Positions 1 to 8,900 of a stretch of DNA of 64,000 nt are shown one piece after another (the stretch's first letter is position 1; each line of letters starts with the position of its first letter). Source of the DNA: Streptomyces yatensis (GTDB lineage Bacteria; Actinomycetota; Actinomycetes; Streptomycetales; Streptomycetaceae). The notes below the pieces were generated by a model, which worked only from the letters and a program-made list of their open reading frames with translations, was not told where the DNA came from and made no database searches. A program made the translations under genes and the position numbers. The stretch lies in contig NZ_CP072941.1 in assembly GCF_018069625.1 (NCBI RefSeq), positions 3,906,001 through 3,970,000 on the forward strand, in the 5' to 3' direction.

Positions 1-312
1 CACCACCACGCCCTGGACGAAGAGCTCGCCGCCCCAGACGCCCCAGGGCTCACGGCGGTCCTTGGCACCGGCGAGGCAGGCCTCACGCAGCGGGCAGGTC
101 TGGCACAGCGACTTCGCGTACTCGACGTCGGCCGGGGACTCGGCGAAGAAGACCTCCGGGTCGTACGAACGGCACGGAACGGCTACACCCAGGTTCTCGA
201 TGGCCTCATCGAGTTCGGTGAGGGCGGTGAGCGGGATCAAGGAGTCCTCCGAGGAGTCAGGCGGTCGGTTCAGGTCGGTCGATGCGGACGGGGCGTGTGC
301 GTTGAGTTGCAC
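1..312 (-). CDS. wblC: WhiB-family regulator WblC/WhiB7 (3' end outside window)
   Basis: Iron-sulfur transcription factor that, with the principal sigma factor, switches on intrinsic antibiotic-resistance genes when translation is inhibited. The 104 visible residues hold the four cluster cysteines (C47, C70, C73, C79; last three spaced CX2CX5C) and the GVWGG turn at 91-95 typical of WhiB proteins. The C-terminal AT-hook expected of WhiB7 lies beyond the window edge, so the gene is partial. The GTG start at 312 has GACGAGGA about 10 nt upstream. Assignment to WblC rather than another Wbl protein rests on the adjacent uvrD2 gene, the long leader with a small upstream gene, and the attenuator hairpin, all hallmarks of whiB7 loci. 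Confidence 0.9.
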   Translation of the reverse strand, partial: MQLNAHAPSASTDLNRPPDSSEDSLIPLTALTELDEAIENLGVAVPCRSYDPEVFFAESPADVEYAKSLCQTCPLREACLAGAKDRREPWGVWGGELFVQGVVV

Positions 313-360
313 GGTGTGTGGTCCTCGTCTCTTTGGTCCGGCTGGTGGCCGGGCTCTGGC

Positions 361-402
361 AAATCAAAAGGGCCGCGGATCCCGGTGTGGGTTCCGCGGC
401 CC
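361..402 (-). terminator. Transcription attenuator in the wblC leader
   Basis: A perfect 10-bp GC stem (402-393 with 379-370, core GGGCCGCGGA) closes a 13-nt loop and is followed by TTTTGATTT at 369-361. It is an intrinsic terminator about 50 nt before the wblC start. It sits downstream of the leader ORF stop, so ribosome behaviour on that ORF can decide whether it forms, as established for whiB7/wblC leaders. Confidence 0.85.
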
Positions 403-416
403 TGGAAGGTGCCGAC

Positions 417-433
417 CTGATCCTGGATCAGGC
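417..433 (-). promoter_or_regulatory. Small hairpin at the leader-ORF stop
   Basis: A 7-bp inverted repeat with a 3-nt loop (CCTGATC-CAG-GATCAGG) contains the TGA stop of the upstream ORF (430-428) and ends 15 nt before the attenuator stem. A ribosome terminating here would cover it. A role in switching leader folds is inference. Confidence 0.5.
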
Positions 434-694
434 TGGATAACTCCAGGGTTCGAGCCTGCGGAAGGCCCACGTCTTGTGGTGCTGCTGCTGCGTCCGGGAT
501 TCGGCACCATTGGCCGCAAAGGCATAGGCCATTGCCTGTGCCACTGCCGCTACCGCAGGTGCCTGGATCGGTCGCTCACTGAGGCGCGCCTCATTGACGC
601 CGGGCATACCGGCGCCAGGAAGCGCGGAGCCGAGCAGGCAGGTGGCGACGACCGATCGATCGGCCTTTTTGATGGTGTTGATGAAGCTGATCAT
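428..694 (-). CDS. Leader ORF (uORF) upstream of wblC
   Basis: An 88-codon frame starts at ATG 694 behind a strong AGGAGG about 10 nt upstream and stops just before the attenuator. Its last codons (WSYPA) reach the base of the terminator structure. In mycobacteria and Streptomyces, wblC/whiB7 expression depends on translation of an upstream ORF: impaired translation favours read-through into the regulator. The peptide has no recognisable domain and probably acts in cis. Internal starts (for example the in-frame ATG coding Met30) could make the functional uORF shorter. Confidence 0.65.
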   Translation of the reverse strand: MISFINTIKKADRSVVATCLLGSALPGAGMPGVNEARLSERPIQAPAVAAVAQAMAYAFAANGAESRTQQQHHKTWAFRRLEPWSYPA

Positions 695-805
695 TTGGTC
701 TTCGCCTCCTCTCGGCGTCTCAGGGACCGATCGAAACCAGTCCGGGTGTTCAAGTACAACACGGAATCCTCGGCTCCTGGAAGGGCCGTTGTCTCCGTGC
801 TCGGA

Positions 806-846
806 AGGCTATGGGTATGGCCTCCGCGCGCGCAAACTATTTTTCC
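806..846 (-). promoter_or_regulatory. Probable wblC promoter with AT-rich activator element
   Basis: Reading the minus strand, an AT-rich block (GGAAAAATAG, 846-837) lies directly before TTGCGC (835-830). An 18-nt spacer leads to TAGCCT (811-806). WhiB7 recognises AT-rich DNA just upstream of the -35 box of its targets, including its own gene. The block contains the TAG stop of uvrD2 (839-837), so the promoter is nested in the end of that gene. Confidence 0.55.
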
Positions 847-3134
847 GTCGAGTTTTGCCAAGGGTCACCCGAATGGCTTCCCCCGGCACCGTCGTCACCC
901 TCGCCGTCGGCTGCCGAGGGCAGTTCCCGCCCCGCGCACAGTGCGAGAACGTCGGCTCCGAACCGGTCGAGCTTGCGCCGTCCGACACCGGCGATGCGGG
1001 CGAGCTCCGACGCGGCTTCCGGAACGGCCTCGGCGATCGCGAGCAGCGTCTTGTCGGTGAAGACGCAATAGGCCGGCTGCCCCAGCAGCCCCGCCTGCTC
1101 CGCCCGCCAGTCGCGCAGCCGCTCATAGAGCGCCTCGTCCAGCTCGGACGGGCAGCCCTCGCAGCGCATCAGCTTCATCTCGCCCGCGTCGGTCAGCGCC
1201 CGGCCGCACACCCGGCAGTGGACCGGACCGCGCCGCCTGCGCACCGCGCCGCCCCCGCCGCCCGGGGCAGCCGCCCCGCGCTCGATCCCGCCGGCCCCGC
1301 CGAGCGTGCGGGCACCCACGGCCTGGGAGCCGGGCCGCAGCCCGTTGAGAAAGCGGGTGGGGCGACGGGAGGCCCGGCCGCCCGGAGCCCGTGAGAGCGC
1401 CCAGGACAGCGTCAGATGGTGACGGGCGCGGGTGACCCCCACATAGAGCAGCCGGCGCTCCTCCTCGATCTGCTGGTCCGTCTTGGCGTAGGTGATCGGC
1501 ATCATTCCCTCGGTGAGACCGACCAGGAAGACGGCGTCCCATTCGAGGCCCTTGGCGGCGTGGAGTGAGGCGAGGGTCACACCTTCGACGGTCGGGGCGT
1601 GCTGCGCCGCCGCCCGCTCGTCGAGCTCCGCCACCAGATCGGAGAGCGTGGCCCCGGGACGGCTGCCCGCGAAGTCCTCGGCGAGCCGCACCAGGGCGGC
1701 CAGGGACTCCCAGCGGTCGCGCACCGCGCCCGACCCCGCCGGGGGCTCGGGCGTCCAGCCACGGGTGCCCAGCACGGCCCGCACCTGGGACGGGATGTCG
1801 GCATCCGCCAGCGCCGGGTCGGCACTTCTCCCGCGGGCCGCGCCGCGCAGCAGCAGCCCCGCCTCGCGCACCTCGGGACGCTCGAAGAACCGCTCGGCGC
1901 CGCGCAGCTGATAGGGCACCTGGGCATCGGCCAGCGCCTGCTCATAGAGCTCCGACTGGGCGTTGACCCGGTAGAGGACCGCGATCTGGCTCGCCGGGAC
2001 GCCCCCGCCCCCCTGCTCGACCGGGGTGATCAGCTCACGGATCCGGCGGGCGGTGCCCTCGGCCTCGGCCGGCTCGTCCGCATAGGCGGCGTAGACCGGG
2101 TCGGGGCCGGCCTCCCGCTGGGAGACCAGCTCCAGCCGGTGCTCGGCGGCCCGGCCACGGGCCTGGGAGAGCAGCCCGTTGGCCAGGTGGACCACCTGGG
2201 GGGTGGAGCGGTAGTCCCGGATCAGCTTGACCACCGTGGCCCCGGGGTGGCGGGTGCGGAAGTTCAGCAGATGGTCGGGGGTGGCGCCGGTGAAGGAGTA
2301 GATGGTCTGGCTGGCGTCGCCGACCACGCACAGGCTGTCCCGGTCGCCCAGCCACAGCTCCAGCAGCCGCTGCTGCAGCGGGCTGACGTCCTGGTACTCG
2401 TCGACCACGAAGTGCTGGTACTGGCGGCGGACCTGATCGGCGATGTCATGCCGCTCCTGGAGCACACCGACCGTGAGGAGCAGCACATCCTCGAAGTCGA
2501 TGACGCCGCGGTCGCGCTTCAACTGCTCATAGGTGGCGTAGATCCGGCCGATCTCGGCGGCGTCGCGGGGGGCCTCCCGGCCGGACTTGGCGGCCACGGC
2601 CGGATAGTCCTCGGGCACGGTCTGGGTGACCTTCGACCATTCGATCTCGCCGGTCACGTCCCGCAGCTCATTGCGGTCCAGCCGGACCCGGCAGCGCGCG
2701 GCGGCCTCGGCCACGAGCTGCACCTTGCGCTCGACCAGCCGCGGCACCTCACCGCCAACCGCCTTGGGCCAGAAATACTGCAGCTGGCGCAGGGCCGCCG
2801 AGTGGAAGGTGCGCGCCTGCACCCCGCCCGCGCCGAGCTGCCGCAGCCGGCCGCGCATCTCCCCCGCCGCCCGGTTGGTGAAGGTGACGGCCAGCACGCT
2901 GGCGGGCTGGAGCATGCCCGCGCGCACCCCATAGGCGATCCGGTGGGTGATGGCGCGGGTCTTGCCGGTGCCGGCCCCGGCCAGCACGCACACCGCGCCG
3001 TGCAGGGACGTCGCCACCTCGCGCTGCTCGGGGTCGAGCCCGTCGAGCACCGCGTCGGCGTCACGCGGCGTGGCCGCGTAGGCACCCGGTGTGGAGCCTT
3101 GCGGGAACAGAGTGGAGGACGTTGCTGCAGTCAC
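837..3134 (-). CDS. uvrD2: UvrD2 ATP-dependent DNA helicase (HRDC domain)
   Basis: Superfamily 1A 3'-5' helicase of 765 aa. The Walker A box AGAGTGKT is at about 52-59 and the motif II DEYQD at about 245-249. SVSRR-like later motifs are replaced by the usual UvrD2 forms (ATTYSFTG-type motif III region, GVTRAR motif VI). The C-terminus carries the two UvrD2 signatures: a tetracysteine knot (CRVCG...CEGCP, about 640-665) and an HRDC domain at about 675-745. Mycobacterial UvrD2 is essential, with the tetracysteine region needed for activity; that is family knowledge. The start at 3134 lies 40 nt from a perfect DnaA box. The gene is divergent from mycoredoxin, and its stop codon is inside the wblC promoter. 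Confidence 0.93.
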   Translation of the reverse strand: MTAATSSTLFPQGSTPGAYAATPRDADAVLDGLDPEQREVATSLHGAVCVLAGAGTGKTRAITHRIAYGVRAGMLQPASVLAVTFTNRAAGEMRGRLRQLGAGGVQARTFHSAALRQLQYFWPKAVGGEVPRLVERKVQLVAEAAARCRVRLDRNELRDVTGEIEWSKVTQTVPEDYPAVAAKSGREAPRDAAEIGRIYATYEQLKRDRGVIDFEDVLLLTVGVLQERHDIADQVRRQYQHFVVDEYQDVSPLQQRLLELWLGDRDSLCVVGDASQTIYSFTGATPDHLLNFRTRHPGATVVKLIRDYRSTPQVVHLANGLLSQARGRAAEHRLELVSQREAGPDPVYAAYADEPAEAEGTARRIRELITPVEQGGGGVPASQIAVLYRVNAQSELYEQALADAQVPYQLRGAERFFERPEVREAGLLLRGAARGRSADPALADADIPSQVRAVLGTRGWTPEPPAGSGAVRDRWESLAALVRLAEDFAGSRPGATLSDLVAELDERAAAQHAPTVEGVTLASLHAAKGLEWDAVFLVGLTEGMMPITYAKTDQQIEEERRLLYVGVTRARHHLTLSWALSRAPGGRASRRPTRFLNGLRPGSQAVGARTLGGAGGIERGAAAPGGGGGAVRRRRGPVHCRVCGRALTDAGEMKLMRCEGCPSELDEALYERLRDWRAEQAGLLGQPAYCVFTDKTLLAIAEAVPEAASELARIAGVGRRKLDRFGADVLALCAGRELPSAADGEGDDGAGGSHSGDPWQNSTEK

Positions 3135-3173
3135 CCCGCCATGCTGCCAGGTCCCCTGGGACCCCCGTGCCGG

Positions 3174-3182
3174 TTGTCCACA
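3174..3182. promoter_or_regulatory. Perfect DnaA box upstream of uvrD2
   Basis: TTGTCCACA matches the Streptomyces DnaA-box consensus exactly and lies 40 nt upstream of the uvrD2 start, in the 147-bp uvrD2/mycoredoxin gap. A single box suggests regulation or titration of DnaA rather than an origin; function is inference. Confidence 0.5.
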
Positions 3183-3211
3183 GCCATCCCCTTCCGGTCA
3201 TATGAATACCG

Positions 3212-3237
3212 GGAATGACCGGCGGAGGGTGAGCGTT
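3212..3237 (+). promoter_or_regulatory. SigR-type promoter for mycoredoxin
   Basis: GGAAT at 3212-3216, an 18-nt spacer, and GTT at 3235-3237 match the thiol-stress sigma factor SigR consensus (GGAAT-N18/19-GTT). The gene 45 nt downstream encodes a mycoredoxin, a known class of SigR target. An inverted repeat CCGGTCAT/ATGACCGG (3194-3201/3215-3222) overlaps the -35 element. Confidence 0.7.
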
Positions 3238-3281
3238 CACCTTCTGCCCACCCACCACGACCCCGAGGAGAGCGAAGACCG

Positions 3282-3524
3282 ATGTCCGGCACTGTGACGA
3301 TGTACAGCACCACCTGGTGCGGCTACTGCCGCCGCCTGAAGGGGCAGATGGACCGCGAGGGCATCGCCTACACCGAGATCAACATCGAGCAGGACCCGGA
3401 GTCCGCGGCCTTCGTCGAGAAGGCGAACGGTGGCAACCAGACCGTGCCGACCGTCCTCTTCCCCGATGGGTCGACCCTGACCAACCCGTCCCTGGCGCAG
3501 GTCAAGGCCAAGGTCGGCGTCTGA
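3282..3524 (+). CDS. mrx1: Mycoredoxin (Mrx1-like glutaredoxin)
   Basis: Small thiol oxidoreductase of 80 aa with the redox motif CGYC in WCGYC at about 13-16 and the TVPTV cis-proline segment of the thioredoxin fold. Actinobacterial mycoredoxins reduce mycothiol-protein mixed disulfides. The start ATG at 3282 has GAGGAGAGCG upstream. It lies opposite uvrD2 and stops 1 nt before the convergent nudC stop. The SigR-like promoter upstream fits induction by disulfide stress. Confidence 0.93.
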   Translation: MSGTVTMYSTTWCGYCRRLKGQMDREGIAYTEINIEQDPESAAFVEKANGGNQTVPTVLFPDGSTLTNPSLAQVKAKVGV

Positions 3525-3525
3525 G

Positions 3526-4473
3526 TCAGCCTCGCGGCAGCGGCTCGCCGTACCAGAGCTCGATCAGCCGGGCCGCGATCGAGATACCGGACGGAGGCAG
3601 GACCTCCCCGGACTCGATCGCGGCCCGCAGGTCGTCCCGGGAGAACCAGCGCGCCTCGTGGATCTCCTCCCCGTCCACCTGGATCAGGGAGGACGTGGCC
3701 TGCGCCATGAAGCCGAGCATCAGGCTGGACGGGAACGGCCAGGGCTGGCTGGCCACGTACTCGACCTCGCCGACCGTGACACCCGCCTCCTCCGCCACCT
3801 CGCGGACCACGGCCTGCTCGATCGACTCGCCCGGCTCCACGAAGCCCGCGAGCGTCGAGAAGCGCCCCTCCGGCCAGTGCACCTGGCGCCCCAGCAGCGC
3901 ACGGTCCTGCTCGTCCCGCACCAGCATGATCACGGCGGGGTCGGTCCGCGGGTAGTGCTCGGCCCCGCACGCGGGGCAGCGGCGGATATGGCCCGCCGCC
4001 GCGATCATCGTGCGCTCACCGCAGCGTGAGCAGAAGCGGTGCAGCCGCTGCCAGTTCTCCAGCGCGACCGCGTGCACCAGCAGCCCCGCATCGCGCTCGG
4101 ACAGCAGCGCGCCCGCCTCACGCAGCCCGGCGGGGCGCGCCGACTGGTCCATCCGCCCCGGCAGGGAGTCCTTCTGCAGCGCGAAGTAGCGCACGCCCTC
4201 CTCGTCGGTGCCCAGGAAATAGCGGTGGGTCTCGGTGGGCGGGGCCTCGAAGGACGGGGTCATGACGAGCTCGGTGCGGCCGTCCGGGGTGTCGTCGACC
4301 AGCGCCTGGCCGCCGGAGACCACGAAGACACGCGTCGTCGGGTGACTCCACGCCGCCGCCAGCCACGCCTCGTCCAGGCGGTGATGCGCGGAGCGGTCGA
4401 TGCCGCTCGGGGCAGCGAGCGTGATCGGCCGGTCGGTGGCGTGGTCGGTCCAGGTGGTCACGGCTGCTTCCAA
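3526..4473 (-). CDS. nudC: NAD+ diphosphatase NudC
   Basis: Nudix hydrolase of 315 aa that splits NAD(H) to NMN(H) plus AMP; the family also removes NAD caps from RNA. Two zinc-binding CX2C pairs (C148/C151 and C166/C169) precede the Nudix box. The box follows the canonical GX5EX7REUXEEXGU pattern from about G210 to G231. The SQPWPFPSS motif at 242-250 distinguishes NudC from other Nudix enzymes. It is convergent with mycoredoxin with only 1 nt between stops, the same order as in mycobacteria. Confidence 0.94.
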   Translation of the reverse strand: MEAAVTTWTDHATDRPITLAAPSGIDRSAHHRLDEAWLAAAWSHPTTRVFVVSGGQALVDDTPDGRTELVMTPSFEAPPTETHRYFLGTDEEGVRYFALQKDSLPGRMDQSARPAGLREAGALLSERDAGLLVHAVALENWQRLHRFCSRCGERTMIAAAGHIRRCPACGAEHYPRTDPAVIMLVRDEQDRALLGRQVHWPEGRFSTLAGFVEPGESIEQAVVREVAEEAGVTVGEVEYVASQPWPFPSSLMLGFMAQATSSLIQVDGEEIHEARWFSRDDLRAAIESGEVLPPSGISIAARLIELWYGEPLPRG

Positions 4474-4512
4474 CTCCCCCAGCGAAATGGGTGGTTTACG
4501 TACATAAGCGAG

Positions 4513-5916
4513 CTATTCCCGTCCATTCTCGGCGAGATCGTCCCAGAGGTGGGCGGCCGTCTCGGCACCCTTCATGAGCAGGCCGAGCTCGACCTTCTCG
4601 TTGGGCGCGTGCCAGCCGTCGGACGGCACCGAGATGCCCAGGAAGAGCACCGGGGCACCGAGGACGTCCTGGAGATCGGCGGCGGGGCCCGATCCGCCCT
4701 CGCGGGTGAAGCGGATCTCCTGGCCGAAGGCGCGCCCCACGGCCCGGACGACGGACTGGAGCGCGGGGTGGTCCAGCGGGGTCAGACAGGGACGGGTGGC
4801 GCCCCAATAGGTGATCTCATGGCGGATACCGGCCGGGAGCTGAGCGGCGACCCAGTCCCGTACGGCCGCCTGGACCTTCTCCACGTCCTGGCCCGCCACC
4901 AGCCGGAAGGACAGCTTCAGCTGGGCGGCCGAGGGCACGATGGTCTTTCCGCCCGGCCCCTGGTAGCCCCCGCCGATGCCGTTGACCTCGGCGGTCGGAC
5001 GGGCCCAGATGCGCTCCAGGGTGGAGTGGCCCGCCTCGCCGAGCGTGGCCCGCGAATGCGCGGTCCGCAGCCAGCCCGCCTCGTCGAAGGGCAGCTCGGC
5101 GAAGAGCGCGCGCTCGCGGTCGGTGAGCTCCACGACACCGTCGTAGAAGCCGGGGATGGCCACCTTACGGTCGGCGTCGTGCAGCGCGGCGGCCAGCCGG
5201 GCGGCCTCGGTGGCCGGGTTGGGGACCGCGCCGCCGAAGGAGCCGGAGTGGATGTCCTGGCCGGGGCCGTGGAGATCGATCTGGCAGTCGACGAGGCCCC
5301 GCATGCCGGTGCAGACGGTCGGGGTGTCCTCGGACCACATCCCGGTGTCGGAGACGATCACGGTGTCGCAGGCCAGCCGGTCTGCGTGCGCGCGGATCAG
5401 CTCGGGGAAATGCGGAGAGCCGGACTCCTCCTCACCCTCGATCAGCAGCTTGAGGTTCACCGCGGGCGCGCGGCGGCCGGTCACGGCCAGATGCGCGCGT
5501 ATCCCCAGGGTGTGGAAGAGGACCTGCCCCTTGTCGTCGGCGGCGCCGCGGGCGTAGAGCCTGCCGTCCTCGATGACGGGCTCGAAGGGGTCGGTGCGCC
5601 AGCCGTCCTCGCGGTCGGCGGGCTGGACGTCGTGGTGACCGTAGACGAGCACCGTAAGGGCGTCGGGATCGCCGGACGGCCACTCGGCGAAGACGGCCGG
5701 GGCGCCCGGTGTGTCCCATATCTCAGCCACCGGGAAGCCCGTCGCGGCCAGGTGGTCCCTCAGCCACTGGGCGCTGCGCCGGACGTCGTCGGCGCGGGCC
5801 GGGTCGGCGGATACGGACGGGATGCGCAGCCACTCGGAGAGTTCGGCGAGAAAGGCGGCGCGATGGCTGTCCACATAGGCGCGGACGGCGTTGTCCGTGT
5901 CCGGGGTGTTGCTCAT
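4513..5916 (-). CDS. M20-family dipeptidase
   Basis: Zinc-dependent exopeptidase of 467 aa, related to cytosolic nonspecific dipeptidases. It contains the metal-binding YGHHDVQPA near residue 91, GAADDKG near 125, and the catalytic glutamates of GEEESGS near 156. A typical M20 dimerisation insert lies in the middle and the protein has no signal peptide, so it is cytosolic. It is a separate unit between nudC (gap 39 nt) and adnB. Substrate specificity cannot be read from sequence. Confidence 0.9.
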   Translation of the reverse strand: MSNTPDTDNAVRAYVDSHRAAFLAELSEWLRIPSVSADPARADDVRRSAQWLRDHLAATGFPVAEIWDTPGAPAVFAEWPSGDPDALTVLVYGHHDVQPADREDGWRTDPFEPVIEDGRLYARGAADDKGQVLFHTLGIRAHLAVTGRRAPAVNLKLLIEGEEESGSPHFPELIRAHADRLACDTVIVSDTGMWSEDTPTVCTGMRGLVDCQIDLHGPGQDIHSGSFGGAVPNPATEAARLAAALHDADRKVAIPGFYDGVVELTDRERALFAELPFDEAGWLRTAHSRATLGEAGHSTLERIWARPTAEVNGIGGGYQGPGGKTIVPSAAQLKLSFRLVAGQDVEKVQAAVRDWVAAQLPAGIRHEITYWGATRPCLTPLDHPALQSVVRAVGRAFGQEIRFTREGGSGPAADLQDVLGAPVLFLGISVPSDGWHAPNEKVELGLLMKGAETAAHLWDDLAENGRE

Positions 5917-5970
5917 GGATGTGAGCCTATCCGGCCCGCGGCGGGACGCGGGCGGGGGCCTCCGGGGCGC

Positions 5971-8900
5971 TCATGAGCGCTCGCTCTCGGTGACGGTTTC
6001 GGCGTCCATACGGTCATTCCCGGTCGCGCCCTCGTCCACGGCCCCGTCCCCGGCCCCGTCCCCGGCCACGTCCACCTCCACGCCCCCATCCCCGTCCTCC
6101 GGCTCGCCGAGCGTCCCGCCGCCGGCCTCGCCGCCCGGCTCCCCGAGCAGGACGCGCTCGAGCCCGGCCCGGCCGGGCAGCCCGGCGGGGCGCACGACCT
6201 CACCGCTGCGCACGTACACGAACGCCGCTGTGACCGCCGACAGGGGCAGTCCATGCTGCTCGGCCCAGGCGAGGCGGTAGATGGCCAGCTGGAGCGGGTC
6301 GGCGTCCTGGGAGCGGCCGGTCTTCCAGTCGACGATCTCGTAGCGCGGGCCCCCGTCGGGGCCCGTCCCGGACGAGCGGTACACCGCGTCGATCCGGCCG
6401 CGGATGATGCGGCCCGCCAGGGTCAGCTGGACCGGCACCTCCACGCGGTAAGGGGTGCGACGGGCATACGGCGTGCGCGCGAACGCCTCCTTGAGCGCGG
6501 TCAGATCCCGCTCGTCGGCGATCTCCGCCTCGTCCTCCTCACCGCCCGGCAGTTCGTCGGGGCCGAGGAAGGGCAGCGACAGCGCCTCGAAACGCGCTTC
6601 GACCCAGGCGTGGAAGCGGGTGCCGCGCCGGGCGGCGGGGCGCGGCGGCCGGGGCATGGGGCGGGCCAGCTCGCGTGCGAAGCCGTCCGGGTCGGCGGCG
6701 AGACGCAGCAGCTGGGAGGCGGTGAGCGTCCCCGGCAGGGGCACCTCGTGCACGGTCTCGCGGGCGCGGCGCAGCTCCCCGGCGAGTGCGTCCAGATCGC
6801 GGTCCCAGGAGCCGGCCAGCCGGGCCTCCTCGGGCGCCAGCTCGTCCTCGGCCGGTTCCCGCGTGATATCCGGCACACCTGGTTCCGCTGCGCCGTAAGG
6901 ATCGAGGCGCGGGCCGTCGCCGTACGGCTCGTCCTCGTACGGCTCGTACGGCTCGTCGGCCGCCTCACCGTACGGGCCCTCGTCCGGGTGCCCGTCCGCG
7001 TCCTCGTAAGGGTCCTCCGGAGGCTCGGGCCACTCCTCCTCCAGGGGCTCAGGTTCCTCCGGTGGCTCCAGGTCGTCCGGCGGCTCCGGGAACGGCTCCC
7101 CGTCAGCCGAAGGGTGCCCCCCGTCATGCGCGGTCGCCCGCTCCCCCGCCGTCTCGATGCGCGCCAGATGAGCGAGCACCACATCGGCGGCGCGGCGCCG
7201 GTGGCGCAGCGCGGCCGGGTCCAGCGGAAGCGGCCAGGCCCGGTCGGCCGCCGACTCCCGCAGGGCCGGGTTCTCCGCGCCCTCCTCCGGCGGCTCGGCC
7301 CATGCCTCGACCTCTCCGTACCCCGCCTCACAGTGCTCGCGCAGCGCGTCCAGGAAGGCCGACGGGCCGCGCGGCCGCTTCTGGGTGGGGCCCCACCAGT
7401 GGCCGGAGCCCAGCAGCAGCGACCGCGGCCGGGTGAAGGTCACATAGCCCAGCCGGAGCTCCTCGGTCCGCTGATGCCCCTTCATGGCGTCCTTGAAGGC
7501 CGCGATCCCCTTGCTGTCCCAGGCCGTGACGTCCGGGAGGGTCCGCGCGTCCCCGCGCAGCTCATGCGGCAGGACCCTCGCGTTCGCCGTCCAGGACTCG
7601 CGGGACTGTTCGCTCGGGAACTGCTTGGCGACCAGCCCCGGCACCGCCACCACGTCCCACTCCAGCCCCTTGGACTTGTGGGCGGTGAGCACCTTGACCG
7701 TGTTCTCGCCGCCGGGGAGGGCGTTGTCGAGACCCTTTTCGTACTGCGCGGCGGTGCGCAGAAAGCCGAGGAAGCTCTGCAGGGTGGCCTCGCCCTCCAG
7801 GGCCGCGCCGCCCTCCCGGCCCGCGAAGGCGGCCGCGACGTCCAGGAAGTTGCCGAGCGTCTCGCGGCGGCGCGCGGCCAGGGCGTGCGGCGAGGCGGAC
7901 AGCTCGACCTCGAGGCCCGTGGTGGCCAGGACCCGGTGGAGCACGTCCATCAGCGGATCGGCCAGTGTGCGGCGCAGTTCGCGGAGTTCGGCGGCGAGCC
8001 GGGCGAACCGGATCCGTGCCTCGGCCGAGAAGGGCAGCCCGTCGTCGGGGCCGCCGCCCGCCTCCAGGAAGGTGTCGAGGGCGTCGGCCAGGGAGATCAC
8101 CTCGGAGGGGTCGGTGCCCTCGACGGCTCCGGCGAGCCGGAGATCCGGATCGTCCTCCGCACCGTCCGGCCCGCCGTGGGAGACCAGCGCGCGGGCGCGG
8201 CGGCCCAGCAGCGCGAGGTCGCGGGGGCCGATCCGCCAGCGCGGCCCGGTGAGCAGGCGGACCAGCGCGGCGTTGGCCCCCGGGTCCTGAAGGACCTCGC
8301 AGACGGCCACCAGATCGGCGACCTCCGGCAGATGCAGCAGCCCCGACAGGCCCACCACCTCCACCGGAACATCCCGCTCCACCAAGGCGCCCTGGATCTG
8401 CGCGAAGTCACCCGCCGTACGGCACAGGACCGCGATCTCACCGGGCGGGGTGCCGGTGCGCACCAGGTGGGCGATGGAGTCGGTGAGCCAGGCCAGCTCC
8501 TCGGCGTGGGTGGGCAGCAGGGCGCAGCGGACCGCTCCGTCCCGCTCGGCGCCGGGCGCGGGGCGCAGCGCCTCGACGCCCTCGTGCATCGCGCGCAGCG
8601 GGGCGGCCAGCCCGTTGGCGAGGTCCAGGAGGCGGCCGCCGCTGCGGCGGTTCTCGCTGAGCGCGAAGCGCCGCGCCGGGCTTTTGTCGGCGTGCGGGAA
8701 GTGCTCGGGGAAGTCGTCCAGGTTGGCCACGGAGGCGCCGCGCCAGCCGTAGATGGCCTGGCAGGGGTCGCCGACGGCGGTGACGGGGTGTCCGGTGCCG
8801 CCGCCGAAGAGGCCGGACAGCAGCAGCCGCTGGGCGACCGAGGTGTCCTGGTACTCGTCGAGCAGGACGACCGCGAACTGCTCGCGCAGGATCCGGCCGA

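Noticed and set aside
3174-3182. Replication origin suggested by a DnaA box
   Set aside because: Only one perfect box, with no AT-rich unwinding element and no dnaA/dnaN neighbours.
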